Assembly: GCA_920105625.2 (NCBI GenBank)
Contig: OV050030.1
Span: 177,521,315 to 177,585,314 of the forward strand
Direction of reading: 5' to 3'
Length of the DNA stretch: 64,000 bases
Origin: Clusia tigrina
Taxonomy: Eukaryota > Arthropoda > Insecta > Diptera > Clusiidae
A program made the translations under genes and the position numbers. Below, piece by piece: positions 13,319 to 25,527 of the stretch. Under the pieces are notes generated by a model, which saw only the letters and a program-made list of their open reading frames with translations, made no database searches and was not told the origin of the DNA. The stretch's first letter is position 1, and each line of letters begins with the position of its first letter.

Positions 13319-14829
13319 CAGTGATCTATGCAATACAGCAAGTATGGTGCGATGCATGTAAATATGTACATGGACTTACAGTATTAAGTAGCGCTATCAG
13401 TAATTTTGTGCAAAATGAAATTGCGCCTTTAATTTAGGCATTCATTTGAGATGACGTCAGAGCTATGTAAAAGCAGATCGCATATACATGCGTATGTTTG
13501 TAGTATTAAGTAGCTATATACATATATTAAGTGCAAAATTTAATTGCGCCTTTATGTTAAGTTTGGCAGCGAATAATAAAACAAAACTACTCCCGTTCAT
13601 TGCTTGATTAACATTGTCTTTATTAATTTAAAATTACTATTTATAGTTATTTCTTACAGCAATAAATCTTAACACTAAGCGAATATGAAGGTATGGGAAA
13701 ATACTCAATTACTTGTATGTAATTTGAAATACCAAAGTCGTTGCACTTAAATTGTGTCGTTCATTGTTCGAATGAAGATATATCATTTCATAATTCAAAT
13801 TCAAGAGCTTTATACAAGTATGACTCATCCATTGGGTATTTTCACTACATTTATTTTAATCGTCCCTTTGAAATCACGCCAGACTCTATGTAAACGCAGA
13901 TCGTATATGCATGTATGTAGGTATGTATGTGCGATTGTGTACTGGCAGGGTAGGTAATAGATATTTCTTTCCTTTGAATTCCTTTGTTCTGTTGTGCCTG
14001 CGGGAAGGAAAAAGAGAGCAAGCGCAGCGCGCTAGAGGAACATCAATTGCTGAATGCGCAATATGCATTTGGAATACGTCGGTATGTGAGCAGAGCGAAG
14101 AGAGCAGAGGCAGGTACAGAAAGAAATAGACTAAATTCCAAGAAAGAAATAAATTATAAGATACAAAATAAGTGCAGAACAATACAATCGTAAGGTAAAA
14201 TACAGTCCACGGAGTTATAAGAGCAGATCCAACACTGCAATGCTAAAAAATAATAAACCAAGGGCGTATGTGCTCAAAGCGCATACGACAAATTGGTACA
14301 GTGCATCAGGCTTGAGCAAAAAAAAAAATTAATAAATTCATGAAAGCTAAAAGAATTTAGGGGTGAGTGCAATGTGCGCAACAGACACAGTGCGAGTTCT
14401 GTGCAGAGAATATGCGCAGGCAAGCTCTATGCGACGCAGCCATAGAGATCCTCAGTATGCTGCGCTATGGCTGCCGCCTTGCTGGCTGCCGACAGTGAGG
14501 CGGCGTGTCTGAGTGTGCGGGTGCTTGGTGCTGAAAGTTTTGTGCAAATGAGCGAATAAACCAGTGCGGTTATTCGTTTCAGGAAATTAAATAAGAGCGT
14601 GCTTTAGTGCTGAGATTGTGAGCTAAGTGGGTGAATAAACCAGTGCGGTTATTCGACTCAAACAATTTTAAAGCAGAAATATGCAGTGTTGGCACGTCCG
14701 TAGAAGGAACAAGGAGGAAACAGTTATTTCTTCTTAAAAAATTAGTTAATTTTTCTTCTTTTCGACAACAACACAACAACAATAACAGAGCAACAGTAAC
14801 AGAAAAATAACAGACCAACAATAACAGAG
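13319..14829 (+). other. BEL 5' leader with internal repeats
   Basis: No protein is recognisable. A module GTATTAAGTAGC...AATTGCGCCTTTA occurs at about 13381-13433 and again at 13502-13555. A second module (TATGTAAAMGCAGATCG followed by TATATGCATG-like text) is at about 13465 and 13887. Two hairpin-forming copies of GAATAAACCAGTGCGGTTATTC lie 79 bp apart at 14554-14575 and 14633-14654. Such repeats might carry packaging or transcription signals, but that is inference. Confidence 0.6.
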
Positions 14830-15844
14830 CAACGACAAGATGAGCTACGGCAACACCAGTCGGCCTACAACGCTATCCGAAGTGCAGCAGAGCACGTCAA
14901 AGCTGACGAGTTTGGGCGACTAGGGCTTGATGAAGCCAAGGTGCGGTTGAATCGTTTGGAGGAACAGTGGGTGCATTTTAATGACCTCCATGAGGGGTCA
15001 GCATCCCGAGCGAAGCGCGACGAGAGCGCCGATCTAGACAGATCGATGGAGCGAGCGGTGCTCTGAAGGGTAAAATTGAGCAATTGGGCCAAGCAAGAAG
15101 CGCAGAGCAGAGTGCAAAGGAGCCGATCTCAGTGCAGCTGACCATGCCGTTCCAGCAGCATGACCTCCAGAACACTTGGGGGTGTTTGACGGCAGCGTGA
15201 CCAAGTGGCACGGTTTTCGCGATTGGTTCGTTGGTACGGTGCATAGCAATGAGCAAATAGCGGCCTCTTACAAATTCTCATATTGGAAGAAGCCACTCAC
15301 CCATAAGGCAGCGTGCACGTTGGGTGATTGGTAGCTGACTGACAACGGGGACAATGAAGCGTGGGAGCGGCTCAACCAAATATATGACCGCAAGTACCCT
15401 GTATGCGTTCCTGGAGAAGCAGGCCTCTGCTCTACCAGCACGGGAAGCCAGGCGAGAGCATCAATTGGAGCACGGGCGCAGTACCCAAGAGCAGGGAGAG
15501 AATGGGCCACGGTACGAGTGCAACAGGAGCAGCACCGATACGAGCAAGCCAAGACAAGCTGTGCGAGATATGCAGCGCATATCACGCAGTGTCCAGACTT
15601 CGTGTCACTAAATTTGAGAGCTAGGCAAGAGCTAGTTGGCAAACGCAACCTGTGTCACAACTGCCTGAAGAAGGGGCATAAGGCGTCGGAGTGCTTTGCG
15701 GGGCCATTTATGCGGTGCCCAGGGGCGCAGAAGTACAATAGCGTGCTAAGTGCAAAAAGGGAGCCACAGCAGCAGGTGTTGTTGGCACAGCAGCCAAAGC
15801 GGGGAGCTGCCGCGACAACAATGCCGAAGGTTAAGAGCGACTGA
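14830..15844 (+). pseudogene. BEL/Pao gag with CCHC zinc knuckle
   Basis: The gag forms the virus-like particle. An N-terminal coiled segment (LRQHQSAYNAIRSAAEHV, then RLNRLEEQWVHFNDLHE) is open from about 14800 to 15066, where a TGA ends it. The central BEL-type capsid motif LGVFDGSVTKWHGFRDWF (about 15176-15229) lies in another frame, which also contains a TAG at about 15331. The frame then runs to 15844 with CHNCLKKGHKASEC, a C-x2-C-x4-H-x4-C knuckle (about 15656-15697), and FMRCPGAQKY. No good ATG precedes the N-terminal part. The order of motifs is standard; the stops make it non-functional. Confidence 0.8.
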
Positions 15845-16014
15845 CGGTACAGGAAGCTTTCAAAGTCCGCAAGGGTAGCAGAGCCTGGGCGCAGTGCTAG
15901 TTTTTAGAGCTTTTTAAACTTAGAATTTAAAAAACATAGTAGAGCATTAAAAAAAAATAGCGAGAAATTCCTAATTGTGCAACTTACTATAAGTCTTTTC
16001 ATTGTAATTTAGAG

Positions 16015-19000
16015 ATGCAAGAGGCCTTGTTACCAACAGTTATGGTGCGTGTCGAGATTGCAGGAATGCTATATGGGCTAGTGCGAGCACTTATGGACAC
16101 TGGAGCGCAGCCAAATTTAATGAGTGCCAAATTCCGGGGAAAGTACCAGTTGCTAGTACGTCACAGAGCAGCAAAATTATAGGAATATAAGGTCAATCAT
16201 TTGACATAAAGCACTGTTTGAGTGCCACGGTGTTTTCCTGTTACCCTATGAAGAGCGAAAACGATTATTTAGAGACAGAATTTTGGGTGCTACCAAGAGA
16301 ATGTAACTGGTGCCCAGCTTTGCCAACAAGAGATTTAGTGGAGATACCCATGCATTTTAAGAATGAGGGTTTATGGGCGGATTCTGAGTTTTGGAAGGCG
16401 AGACCAATCGAGCTACTGTTAGGAGCAAATATGGTGGCTAGAGCCATTACGGCGATAATGCCAATTGAGGTGCAAGGCATTGCCAAATATGAGAGCATGT
16501 TTGGGCAAGTCATTTTCGGGGCACAACCCTGTGAGAGAGATAGAGGGGCCGATGCTATAGTTTCTTCAATAGAATGTATCGATAACAAAAGGTTAGACGA
16601 GTTACTTCAGCTCCTGTTGCAGATAGAGCAGGTGGAGACGATAACTCGCTGGAGAACAGATGAGGAGAAGGAAGTGGAGCAAAATTTTATGGAGACCTAT
16701 ACTAGAGATGAAACAGTTCGTTTTATTGTGACAATTCCAGTGAAAGAGGCGGTGCAAGGTTTATGCACTTCAAGAGCAATAGCATTGCGCAGGTTTATGT
16801 ACTTGGAGCAGAAATTAGAGAAAGATTCAGAGCTGAGAGAGCAATACGTAGAATTCATGAGAGAGTATGAGAGATTAGGGCATATGAAGTGCGCTATACA
16901 ACCACCAAGAGTGGACGAGGCAGTTTATTATATCCCACTTCACTGTGTTACCAAAAAATTTCTGGTGGTTTTTGACGCTAGATGCCAAACGAATCGTGGC
17001 ATCTCTCTGAATCAAGTGCAATGTTTGGGCGAGAAATTGAAAAAAGACCTTTACGAAATCGTAATGAGATTTAGGCGTCATAAGATTGCGATATGTGCCG
17101 ACATCAAGAAGATGTTCCGACCAGTGCGTGTTGCCGAAAGGCAATGGAATTTGTAAAGAATCTTTTGGCGAGAGCATAGTGGTGAGCCATTACGGGAATA
17201 CTGGTTAACATGACAAGAAGAGACGTCAGTGCTAGGACTGAAATGGCTAATAGAGGAAGATAAATTCACTTTTGTGCTGAAGACTCCTGATTTGGTCGGT
17301 GAGGCGACTAACAGAAAGATAGTAAGTTGTGTGGCACAACTATACGATCCTGTCGGGTTTACAACTCCAGTCACTATCAAGGGGAAAATTATTATACAAT
17401 ATTTATGGAGATTGAGCCTAGACTGGGATACAATAGTACCATCAGAGATACTGAAAATATGGGAAGACTTTTGGGAAGAGATAGGGCATTTAGAGCAATT
17501 TAAAATTAGCAGGTGGATTGGTACCACAACAGATGCTAAGGTCCAGATTCATGGATTTACGGACGCATCGATGAGCGCGTATGGTGCAGAAATTTATGTG
17601 CGAATTGATTATGGCAATCAGCAAGTGGAGGCAAATTTACTGACGTCTAAGGCGCGCGTAGCTCCTTTGAAGACGATTACAGTACCAAAGCTTCAACTGT
17701 CAACAGCCACTATGGCACAGCTGCTATGCAGCGTGAGCAAAGAAATGGAATGGGCAAAATGTGAGTACAGTTTGTGGACAGATTCACAGGTTGTTCTGCA
17801 CTAGATCAGAAAACTACCATGTGAGCTGAAGATGTATGAAGCAAATAGAGTTTCAGAGATACAGACTCACATAGAGCTTGGGCGTTGGCGCTACGTAAAC
17901 ACAAAACAAAATCCAGCAGATTTGTTAACTAGAGGCTTAACAGCGAGAGAGCTAGTTGGTAATAAGCTCTGGTTATTTGGACCGTACGTAGATCAGACCG
18001 GTTACGTAGATCAGAAATCAGTTGGCCAGCCAACATTTTTGAGCCGAAAAAACCAACTGAAAGGCTTAACGAGCTGGGAGCGTATCACGTGAAATATTCA
18101 CGTGAGTTTTTGCAAATATTTATACCGAGCAGGGGCAAGAGCATGGCGCTGATTGACTATGCGCGAAGTCTAGAGAAGAGCATAATCATATTGAGCTACA
18201 TCATCAGGTTTGTGCGTAGAGCAAGGCAGAGAAAGAGGAGGCGCAGATCTCGGCACAACAACCGAGTAGTGCAAGCGCCAACAGTGGAAGAGAAATGGGA
18301 AGAAATTCCTGCTGAAGCAGGCGCAGGTGAGCGATTTCAGACAAGAGATAGACAAACTAAGAGAGATTGGGCAGGTGCAAGAAGGGAGCAAAATTAGTGC
18401 ATTGAATCCAATAATGGACAGCAAGGGCCTATTGAGAGTGGGTGGACGATTGGCGAGATCAGAAGAGATGATGCATCCGGTGGTAGTGAAGGATGGTTCT
18501 CAAACAGCATGGCTGATAATGGACCACGCTCACCGTACGACTAGGCATGGTGCTGTGCAAGTGATGATGCAATTCATCAGACAAAAGTTTTGGATTCCAA
18601 AACTACGGAGCCAATTAAGAGCTTTTCTCCACAAGTGCGTGGTCTGCGTACTCTATAATAATAGATTTGAGCAACAACTGATGTCTGAATTGCCAGGTGA
18701 TTGGGTGTAAGTTGGGAAGCCTTTTCTACATACAGGTATTGCTTACGCAGGTCCTTTTAGAGCAAAGGGACTGAAAAGAGCTGGAGAGCGAATGAGGGAG
18801 CGTAACTGCTGGGTGGCTATATTTGTTAGCCTAAAAACAAAAGCCATTCATATTGCCATTGCTTTTGATTTAACCTCTATAGACTTTATTGCTTGTTATG
18901 AGCGCTTTATTTGCAGAAGAGGGAGATGTGAGCGAATATACAGTGACAATGGCACATCATTTGTAGGGGCGGCAAGAGAGATGAGAAGAGCACGGGAGAG

Positions 19001-19632
19001 CTGGGAAGTAAGAGATGTTTTTGAGCATCTGAGCAACAAGGGGACAGAATGGATATTCATGACGCCAGCAGCACCGCATCATGGCGGAATATATGAAGCT
19101 GCTGTGAAGTCAATGAAGTACCACCTCACGCGCATTGCTGGGCAAAAGATTTTAACACAAGAGCAGCTATCTACCCTCCTAGTAGAGATTGAAGCAATTT
19201 TGAACTCAATGCCTTTGACAATTTGAGTGATGATGCGGAAGATATTCAGGCCTTGACGCCAGGGCATTTTTTGGTAGGGGAGCCATTGATCATTCCCTAA
19301 CCATTCGTGTGCGAACAGCAGTCAAACATGAAAGGAGCAAGTTAATGGAGAGCACGTCAGAAAATTATTGAGCTTTTCTGGAACAAATGGAGAGACGAAT
19401 ATTTGACGGCGCTGCAAGAGCGTAAAAAATGGCGCTGAGAACCAGAGCCAATGAGCCTGGATCAATTAGTGCTGAACTTTCTCCACCAGCGCAGTGGGCT
19501 TTGGGCAGAATTTGTGAGCAAATAAGGAGCAGAGATGGGCTAATACGTTCAGTCATTGTGCAGACGGCCACAAACCGTCTGACAAGGCATGTTCAAAAGA
19601 TTTGTGTGCTTCCAATTGCGCCGAGCGAATAG
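16015..19632 (+). pseudogene. BEL/Pao pol: protease, RT, RNase H, integrase
   Basis: A short frame from ATG 16015 to 16182 holds the aspartic protease motif RALMDTGAQPNLMS (Asp at 16096). The RT entry at 16218-17156 includes YYIPLHCVTKK, LVVFDARCQTNRGISLN and ADIKKMFRPV, and then stops. The next piece (17229-17804) begins at LGLKW, so the RT core with its YVDD box is missing, apparently deleted near 17210-17228. RNase H follows with IHGFTDASMSAYGAEIY, APLKTITVPKLQL and LWTDSQVVLH; a TAG at 17802-17804 sits where Trp is expected. The integrase zinc domain (H and C residues in MDHAHRTTRHGAV and LHKCVVC) and core (SDNGTSFVGA, GGIYEAAVKSMK) are at 18327-19226. The first core Asp is replaced: TGIAYAGPF where TGVDYAGP is usual. 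The C-terminal domain (PAQWALGRI, RSVIVQTA, ICVLP) ends at 19632. Confidence 0.85.
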
Positions 19633-19671
19633 AGGGCGGCTTTATGAAAACAAAGACAGGAGGCCCATAGG

Positions 19672-20279
19672 TTTGAGTTTCGCACATAGCGAAAATAGGT
19701 TCATCGAGTATTTCAAAGTTTAGTTCGTTTCTGACGATGGAGCTGTGCGAGAGAGCACAAGAAGCAGTGCGGTGGTGATGTGCAGTGCACAAATATATAA
19801 GTGCAATCTATGTGCAGGGAGCTGAGCCAGGAGAGCGGTGCAGAGCAGGGGATCTTAGAGCAGGAGCCTATACAGGGCCTATACACATGAGCAAGTATGA
19901 GCAGTACTACAGGTATTCGAGAACAAAGTCACTTATAGATTATATACATACGTTGACATTATTTATGTTCACATTGCTGGACATAAGCATTATACATTAT
20001 ATATATACATAAACGTACCTATTTACACATATGCAGGTCCATTCATGCATATGAGAGCAATTGAGCTAAACGCGCTAGAGGTTGTGCATTTTCACTAATT
20101 ATATATACATATATACATGTATCGCATACATGCCGATTTATTGTTGAACTACAAATGTGCATAATTACAAGAGCAATAAAAAGTGGTTTTTCGTGTGCTT
20201 TTCCACTTAAAACAATTGTGTTTATATTTAAGTCGGATTGTGGTAAGTATTGCCATAGTTTCATAGTCGATTCGATACA
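19672..20279 (+). repeat. BEL/Pao 3' LTR
   Basis: Copy of 12691-13292, starting TTTGAGTTTCGCACATAGCG and ending GATTCGATACA. A purine-rich stretch (AAAGACAGGAGG, about 19651-19662) lies just upstream and may be the polypurine tract. The first bases differ from the 5' LTR (TTTGAG against TGTGAG), so the exact start is uncertain by a few bases. Confidence 0.85.
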
Positions 20280-20590
20280 AATATGAAGTAACAGATAGAA
20301 AAACAAAAAAAAAAAAGAAATAATGTTTTTTCTCGCTAAGGGGTGGAGATGTAAATAAACTTTAGTTCTTTAGTTGGGCTGTTTGCCGCACTCTGCTGTT
20401 AAAGCCGAAACCGGCTCATACGGTAGAGAGGGAGAAGATACATGGGTTTGTATGATGATTGAAAGCATGATAGGAGAGCTGAATGCCAGTATTAAGTGGA
20501 AAAGAGTGAACAAGAATATACTTTAATTGTCGTTTCTTTATTTTTAGAGCAACACGTTGGAGTCCATTTTATTGAACTAATTGTTAAAAA
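20280..20590 (+). repeat. 3' end and LTR-like arm B of the interrupted Ty3/gypsy element
   Basis: After the BEL 3' LTR come an A-rich stretch and the purine tract AAGGGGTGGAGA (20338-20349). TGTAAATAAAC then opens a block to about 20590 that matches 8461-8655 in reverse complement. Position and orientation suit a 3' LTR for the gypsy element that started at 8.7 kb. Confidence 0.65.
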
Positions 20591-20605
20591 ATAGAAGCTT
20601 GATCA

Positions 20606-20879
20606 TACATTCTTCTACAAATGATTATAACAGCGGCATGTTAACAGTGAAATTAATATGAACTTTCAAACAATTTAATTTTAAACAAAAATTTTTTTTA
20701 ATTTCTTAAAAATTGTAAATTATTAGGGTTTGTTTTTTGTACAAATATTTTTTGCGATTTACAATATATATTTTAACATATAAATTACTACTATCATTTC
20801 ATTTGGAATATTTACATATATAAAACTGGTTCGTGGCCGATGTTGGGAAAAGGCACATAATTCAATAAACATTCTGCTG
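20606..20879 (-). repeat. inverted repeat arm A, right copy
   Basis: Reverse complement of 6880-7130 with moderate divergence. It ends at CTGCTG (20874-20879), the mirror of CAGCAG at 6880. The jockey-like element begins immediately to its right. Confidence 0.75.
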
Positions 20880-23160
20880 TTGGATATAATCCATTCGGAC
20901 CACTCTCCGATAATACTTGACTACACAACTGACATCAAACCCATAGATCCAATAGCTAAGATTTTTAAACACAAAACAAACTGGAATGAATATGGACAGC
21001 ATATTGAAAATCAACTGGAGATGTCTATTACACTGAAAACACAATTAGACATTGAACGTGCCATTATTCACTTCAACGATGTGGTCCTAGACTCAGGATT
21101 CAAATCAAGCCAACAGCATAATTTTAGAAGAAATAAACCTACAACGGATATGTTCATAAGAAAGCAAATTATTGAGAAGAGAATGCTGAGAAATAGGTGG
21201 CAGCTAGCTATATCGCCGAGAATAAACACAATTTAAAACTCAGCCTGCAAAAAAGTCAAGAAAATATAAACTAAAAGACAAAATATATATGAAAATTACC
21301 TAAAAAACTTGACGCCTACTCAGATACTAACTACTCATTATGAAAATGCACAAAGAAATTAAAAACTCAGATAAGGTATCAGCCACCACTACGGAAAGAT
21401 GACAACTCATGGGCTACTCTCAATGAAGAAGAAGCAACAACATTGGCTAAATACTTTGAAAAAGTCCTATCAAATGACATAGATAAATATATTTAAACAT
21501 GCAATGACTTAAATATAGACATTACAACCAAAATAAAGAAAACAAGCACAACAGAAATAATTAATTGCTTTTAAAAACGAATAAAATACAAAAAAGCACC
21601 AGGATACGATATGTTGACAGGCAAAGCAATAGCTGAGCTACCTATTATAGGTTATAATTACTTAAGGAATGTTACCAACTCAATTTTCCGACTACAATTT
21701 TTTCCAAAAGTATGGAAAGTTGCTGTAATTATAGCACTGCCGAAGCAGGGAAAAGATTCTACGACTTAGCCTACATTAGTTACTTCCCATAATTTCTAAA
21801 GTTGCTGAAAAACTATTACATGATAGGCTTAGCCAGATCCTTGACAATAAAAACATTATACCAAATCATCAATTCGTCTTCAGAAAACGACATTCAACGA
21901 TTCAACAGATACAACGTACAACAAACAAAATTGAAACAGACATAGAATATAAGCTGTACTGCGTTGCTGTATTCTTGGACGTTGCAAAAGCATTTGACAA
22001 TGTATGGCATAAACATGACTGCTGCATAAACTGAAGACAATGCTGCCACTTGACTACTATTTGATTGTTGGAAGTTATCTTAGTGATCGTTACTTTTACG
22101 TCAAATATAAAGAAGAGTGTTCGTCTATTCATCTTACAACAGCTGGAGTTCCTCAAGGGAGTGTTTTAGGACCACTGCTATATGTTATATTTACCACAGA
22201 TATACCAAATACTTCCAAAATAACTGAATACCACAATTGCTACCTTTGCTGACGACACAATCCTCTTAACATCTGACAAAAATCTAAATACTGCGACTGC
22301 AAATCTGCAGATATACACAGAGAATGTTAAGGAATGGTTTGATAAATGGTGCTTGAAAATTAATGAAGATAAGACTGTACAAAAATTTTTACAGCTAAAA
22401 CAAAATTGAACCCAATACCTATTAAAGTAAACAATAAATATATAAAAATAGGGTCTACTATTAAATACCACATGGAAAAACGAAACAAATAAAAGAAAAA
22501 TTTAGTTAACTATATTGGTTAATGGGTAAGCAATCTAAACTCACAATTAACAACAAGTTGCTGTTATGCAAGTGTGTTATAAAGCCAATTTGGACGTATA
22601 GACTCCAAGTATGGGGAACGGCAAAGCGGTCACACATAGGAAAATTTTCACCGACAGCAATCTAGAATATTAAGAGTGATCACAAAGTCTGGTTGGTACA
22701 CAAAAAATGAAGACATACACCGGAAACTAAATATGACAAGAATTGACGAAGAGATAAAAAAGATATCCTCAAAATACTACGATATTCTGTATGGGCATAA
22801 TAACGTAGAAATAGACGAGTTGCTGCATATGGAGGAGACCACCCTGCGCTTTTAAAGAGAACTTGACCAAACGACCTAATGAACTAGGAAATCCAGCCTA
22901 CAAATATTAGTAGTGGTATTATAAATGTAAATGTAAATTATTATTATAAATATAATATTTATTATAATTGACCATAAATTATTATAATATAATTATAGTG
23001 AATTATTATAATTAATGTAAATAATTTTTGTTGTATCACTTCTGGCACAGGCCAAAATGGGGTTTTTTATATTAATTTCCAAACAAATCGTCGAATCGTG
23101 TACTAGGTGTCAATATAATGGTGACAGATGTATGAAATAAAGAGAAATAACAAAAAAAAA
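20880..23160 (+). pseudogene. 5'-truncated jockey-like non-LTR retrotransposon
   Basis: The frame from 20880 starts inside the apurinic-type endonuclease domain with its last motif, HSDHSPIIL, followed by a linker. RT motifs are spread over several frames: KAPGYDMLTGKAI (about 21595-21633), HQFVFRKRHST, AVFLDVAKAFDNVWHKHD, then AGVPQGSVLGPLLY (about 22143-22184) and TFADDTILL (about 22242-22268), which carries the catalytic FADD. Stops and frame changes separate almost every motif. The 3' end is well marked: AATAAA at 23136-23141 and a poly(A) run at 23152-23160. Orientation and poly(A) fit retrotransposition of a 5'-incomplete copy. Confidence 0.8.
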
Positions 23161-23164
23161 CCAA

Positions 23165-25464
23165 AATTTTGTGAACATATTTTTTTAATTGATTAGTACG
23201 GAATACTTTATTGATCCCATTTAAATCTCTTATACTATTAAAGCCTTTGCGATCAATTGCATTTTACGGTCCTTTGTATGGATATTTATGCTTATGTCTA
23301 TTTTCTAATCTAACTAAAACTAAATCTCCTATTTCTACTTCTCATTTATTACAATTTGTTGTACTAGTAGCATGTGCACTCTTATTTTTCATTGGCGTTG
23401 CAATATTGTATGCGCGAGTACCTGCATGGCGCATCTTGGCCTTGAATTCAGAAACAAAATGTTCTTTATTTACACTTTCATTGTTTTCATTCTTAGTTTG
23501 GTGAGTGTCAATATCAATGGGTAATTCTGCCAATTTACCGACTATAAGTTCATATGGAGAATAACTAGTGTAATTAAATGACATAGATAAATAACTTCTG
23601 GTCGTAAGAAATTACATTTTTGTACATTTAGTTTCAAATTGTATTTTCTAAATCTACTGAGTACTTATATCAGGTTGTCATGGTGGTTCTGTAAGCTACA
23701 TCCGTACACAATTATGTCTTCAACATACAAAAATGCCTTAGATTCCAAGCCTGTTAATGCTATTGTTAACATTCTTTGGAAACTATTCGATGAAATTTTT
23801 TAACTATAAACTAACTGCTTAAACTCGTAATGACCATTACTTCTCGAGAAAGCAGTCAGTGGGCGTGAAGTTTTGTTTAATTCAATCTGATGAAAAGAAC
23901 TCGCTCTACGTATAGAACATCTTTTAAGCGAGTGAACCCAAATTTTCCATTCACTATTCAGTCGTTAAGTCGTCTAAAATCTACAACAACTCTAATTTTA
24001 TTTTGCCTTCTGAACCAGCACCAACGTTGCATTATGGATTTCTGTAGTTTTTTATATATACTGCTAATTCTATCCTCTATTTATAGACGTTATTTGTTGT
24101 GAGTGGTACATCGTGAAGATGAAATACTTTCTGAAACTCACGAAATATGTCGGAATTCGACTTAGCTGCTGTAGAGTCGTCTGTATTAATTTGTAGTTTT
24201 CAAAGTAGCCTATTTGCTCTGTCTGTATAAGTCTGTCTATTTGTTCATACTTGTTCAAAGTTTCTGTTTTCAATTTTACATGCTTAGCATTAAGCATTTG
24301 TCATTAGTATTCATTATATACAAATGCGAACACATTATTTTGGTACAATTGGGTTCCTTATATACACCCCTTCCTCAATTTCATCATTCAAAATCCGAGT
24401 GTCCTATATATGATAAATTTAGTCTCACCGCCCTTATTTCTGGAGTTTGAGGTCGCATATGATTAAATTATTTTCTACCAACTGAAATGGATGTATAATA
24501 TTAGTTTCGTTTAATTCTAACTCCAAATTGAGTTCACCTAAGTAGTACATCTGCTCTTGGGCTATGCCGGAAAATTGAATTCTTTTGTCTTTGTAATATG
24601 TCTCGTCTTCTAATTTGCGATTTTACACAGTGAAAATTCCACACCTGTGTCGATTAAGAAATTCATTGCCATTCATGTGTCCTTTATAGTAACATAAATT
24701 GTGTTATTATCTGAAATTGTATAAACAATTAGTTTCGGCGCTCCGGAGTATGGTTGTCGCACTCCTCGCCTGGCACGTTTCCCAATTCGTTATTTGATAC
24801 ATTCGTCCTCTGTTGCGGTTGTTTCTTTGTCCAATGTTTGTATTTGAAGGAAGTCGGCGTTTTTGTTGCCTATGTGCTTTCTGATTTAGCGTGTTATTGT
24901 ATTGCCTGTTATTAAAATTATTGTTATAGCGTCTTGCACTGAAAATGCACTATTGTACGTGTTATTGCAACGTGCAACATTAAAATTTTGCTTCGAAGAA
25001 TACTGTGAAATACTTGTGAAATTGCGTTGGTCTGTACGTGTTTGAACGCTGCATTTCTGTCCGTCTGTATTCGAATACAGACGGACGAGTCATGGGATTT
25101 CTCAAATTCTTCAGCTATTTCAGCTGCCTTCGCAAACGTATCTGGTTGGGCCGCGAAAACTGCAGGTTTTATATCCTCACGCAGACCTCTTTAAACGCGT
25201 TAAATGCTGTAGCGTTATTCTAATTTTTTACCAGATTCTTTTCAGCTGAAGTTGTTGAAACACCAAGTCCATTTATTTCAAATCTATCTAAATCAGCAAT
25301 AAATACATCTGTCCATTGCGACTGTTGCACCGTTAGACCTAAGGCTAGTAAAGAGGTTTTCTGACTCTTCAAGTATTGCTGTGCTAACATTTGTGGATAA
25401 CTTCATGTGGAATGAATTTGCAACAAGGCCTTTCTGTCCCGGTATTGAATGATGCCTATGTATA
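23165..25464 (-). mobile_element. 412/mdg1-like element B, left part (interrupted by mariner)
   Basis: Old minus-strand Ty3 element related to element A at 26-34 kb. Reading from 25464 down one finds the gag middle part, an Asn/Gln-rich and protease zone (about 24640-25000), RT (about 24100-23600), then integrase C-terminus. Text such as LKLNVQKCNFLRPEV matches LKLNAAKCNFLRPEVV of element A. RNase H and most of integrase are missing: the RT end near 23590 runs straight into SYSPYELIVGKL (23342-23584), which in A lies about 1.9 kb further on. The gag resumes at 34415 beyond the mariner. The 3' end is cut off at the poly(A) of the jockey-like element. Confidence 0.75.
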
Positions 25465-25527
25465 CGAGGGCGGATTGATATTGAAGCTACTTAAGTAGGA
25501 AAAAAACATTTTTTTTTCAAAAACCAT

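Larger units (their letters stand above)
12691..20279 (+). mobile_element. BEL/Pao LTR retrotransposon inserted in the gypsy element
   Basis: A 7.6-kb element with two direct ~605-bp LTRs, a tRNA-primer-like site, a long leader, gag with a zinc knuckle, and a BEL-type pol on the plus strand. It splits the surrounding Ty3/gypsy element. I could not see a convincing 5-bp target duplication at the two outer edges (ATGCG on the left, AATAT on the right), so one edge may be rearranged or misplaced by a few bases. Confidence 0.88.

Noticed and set aside
12802..13437. Several 65-90 codon frames in and near the BEL LTR
   Set aside because: They fall in LTR and leader DNA, are not shared in intact form by both LTRs, and have no domain.
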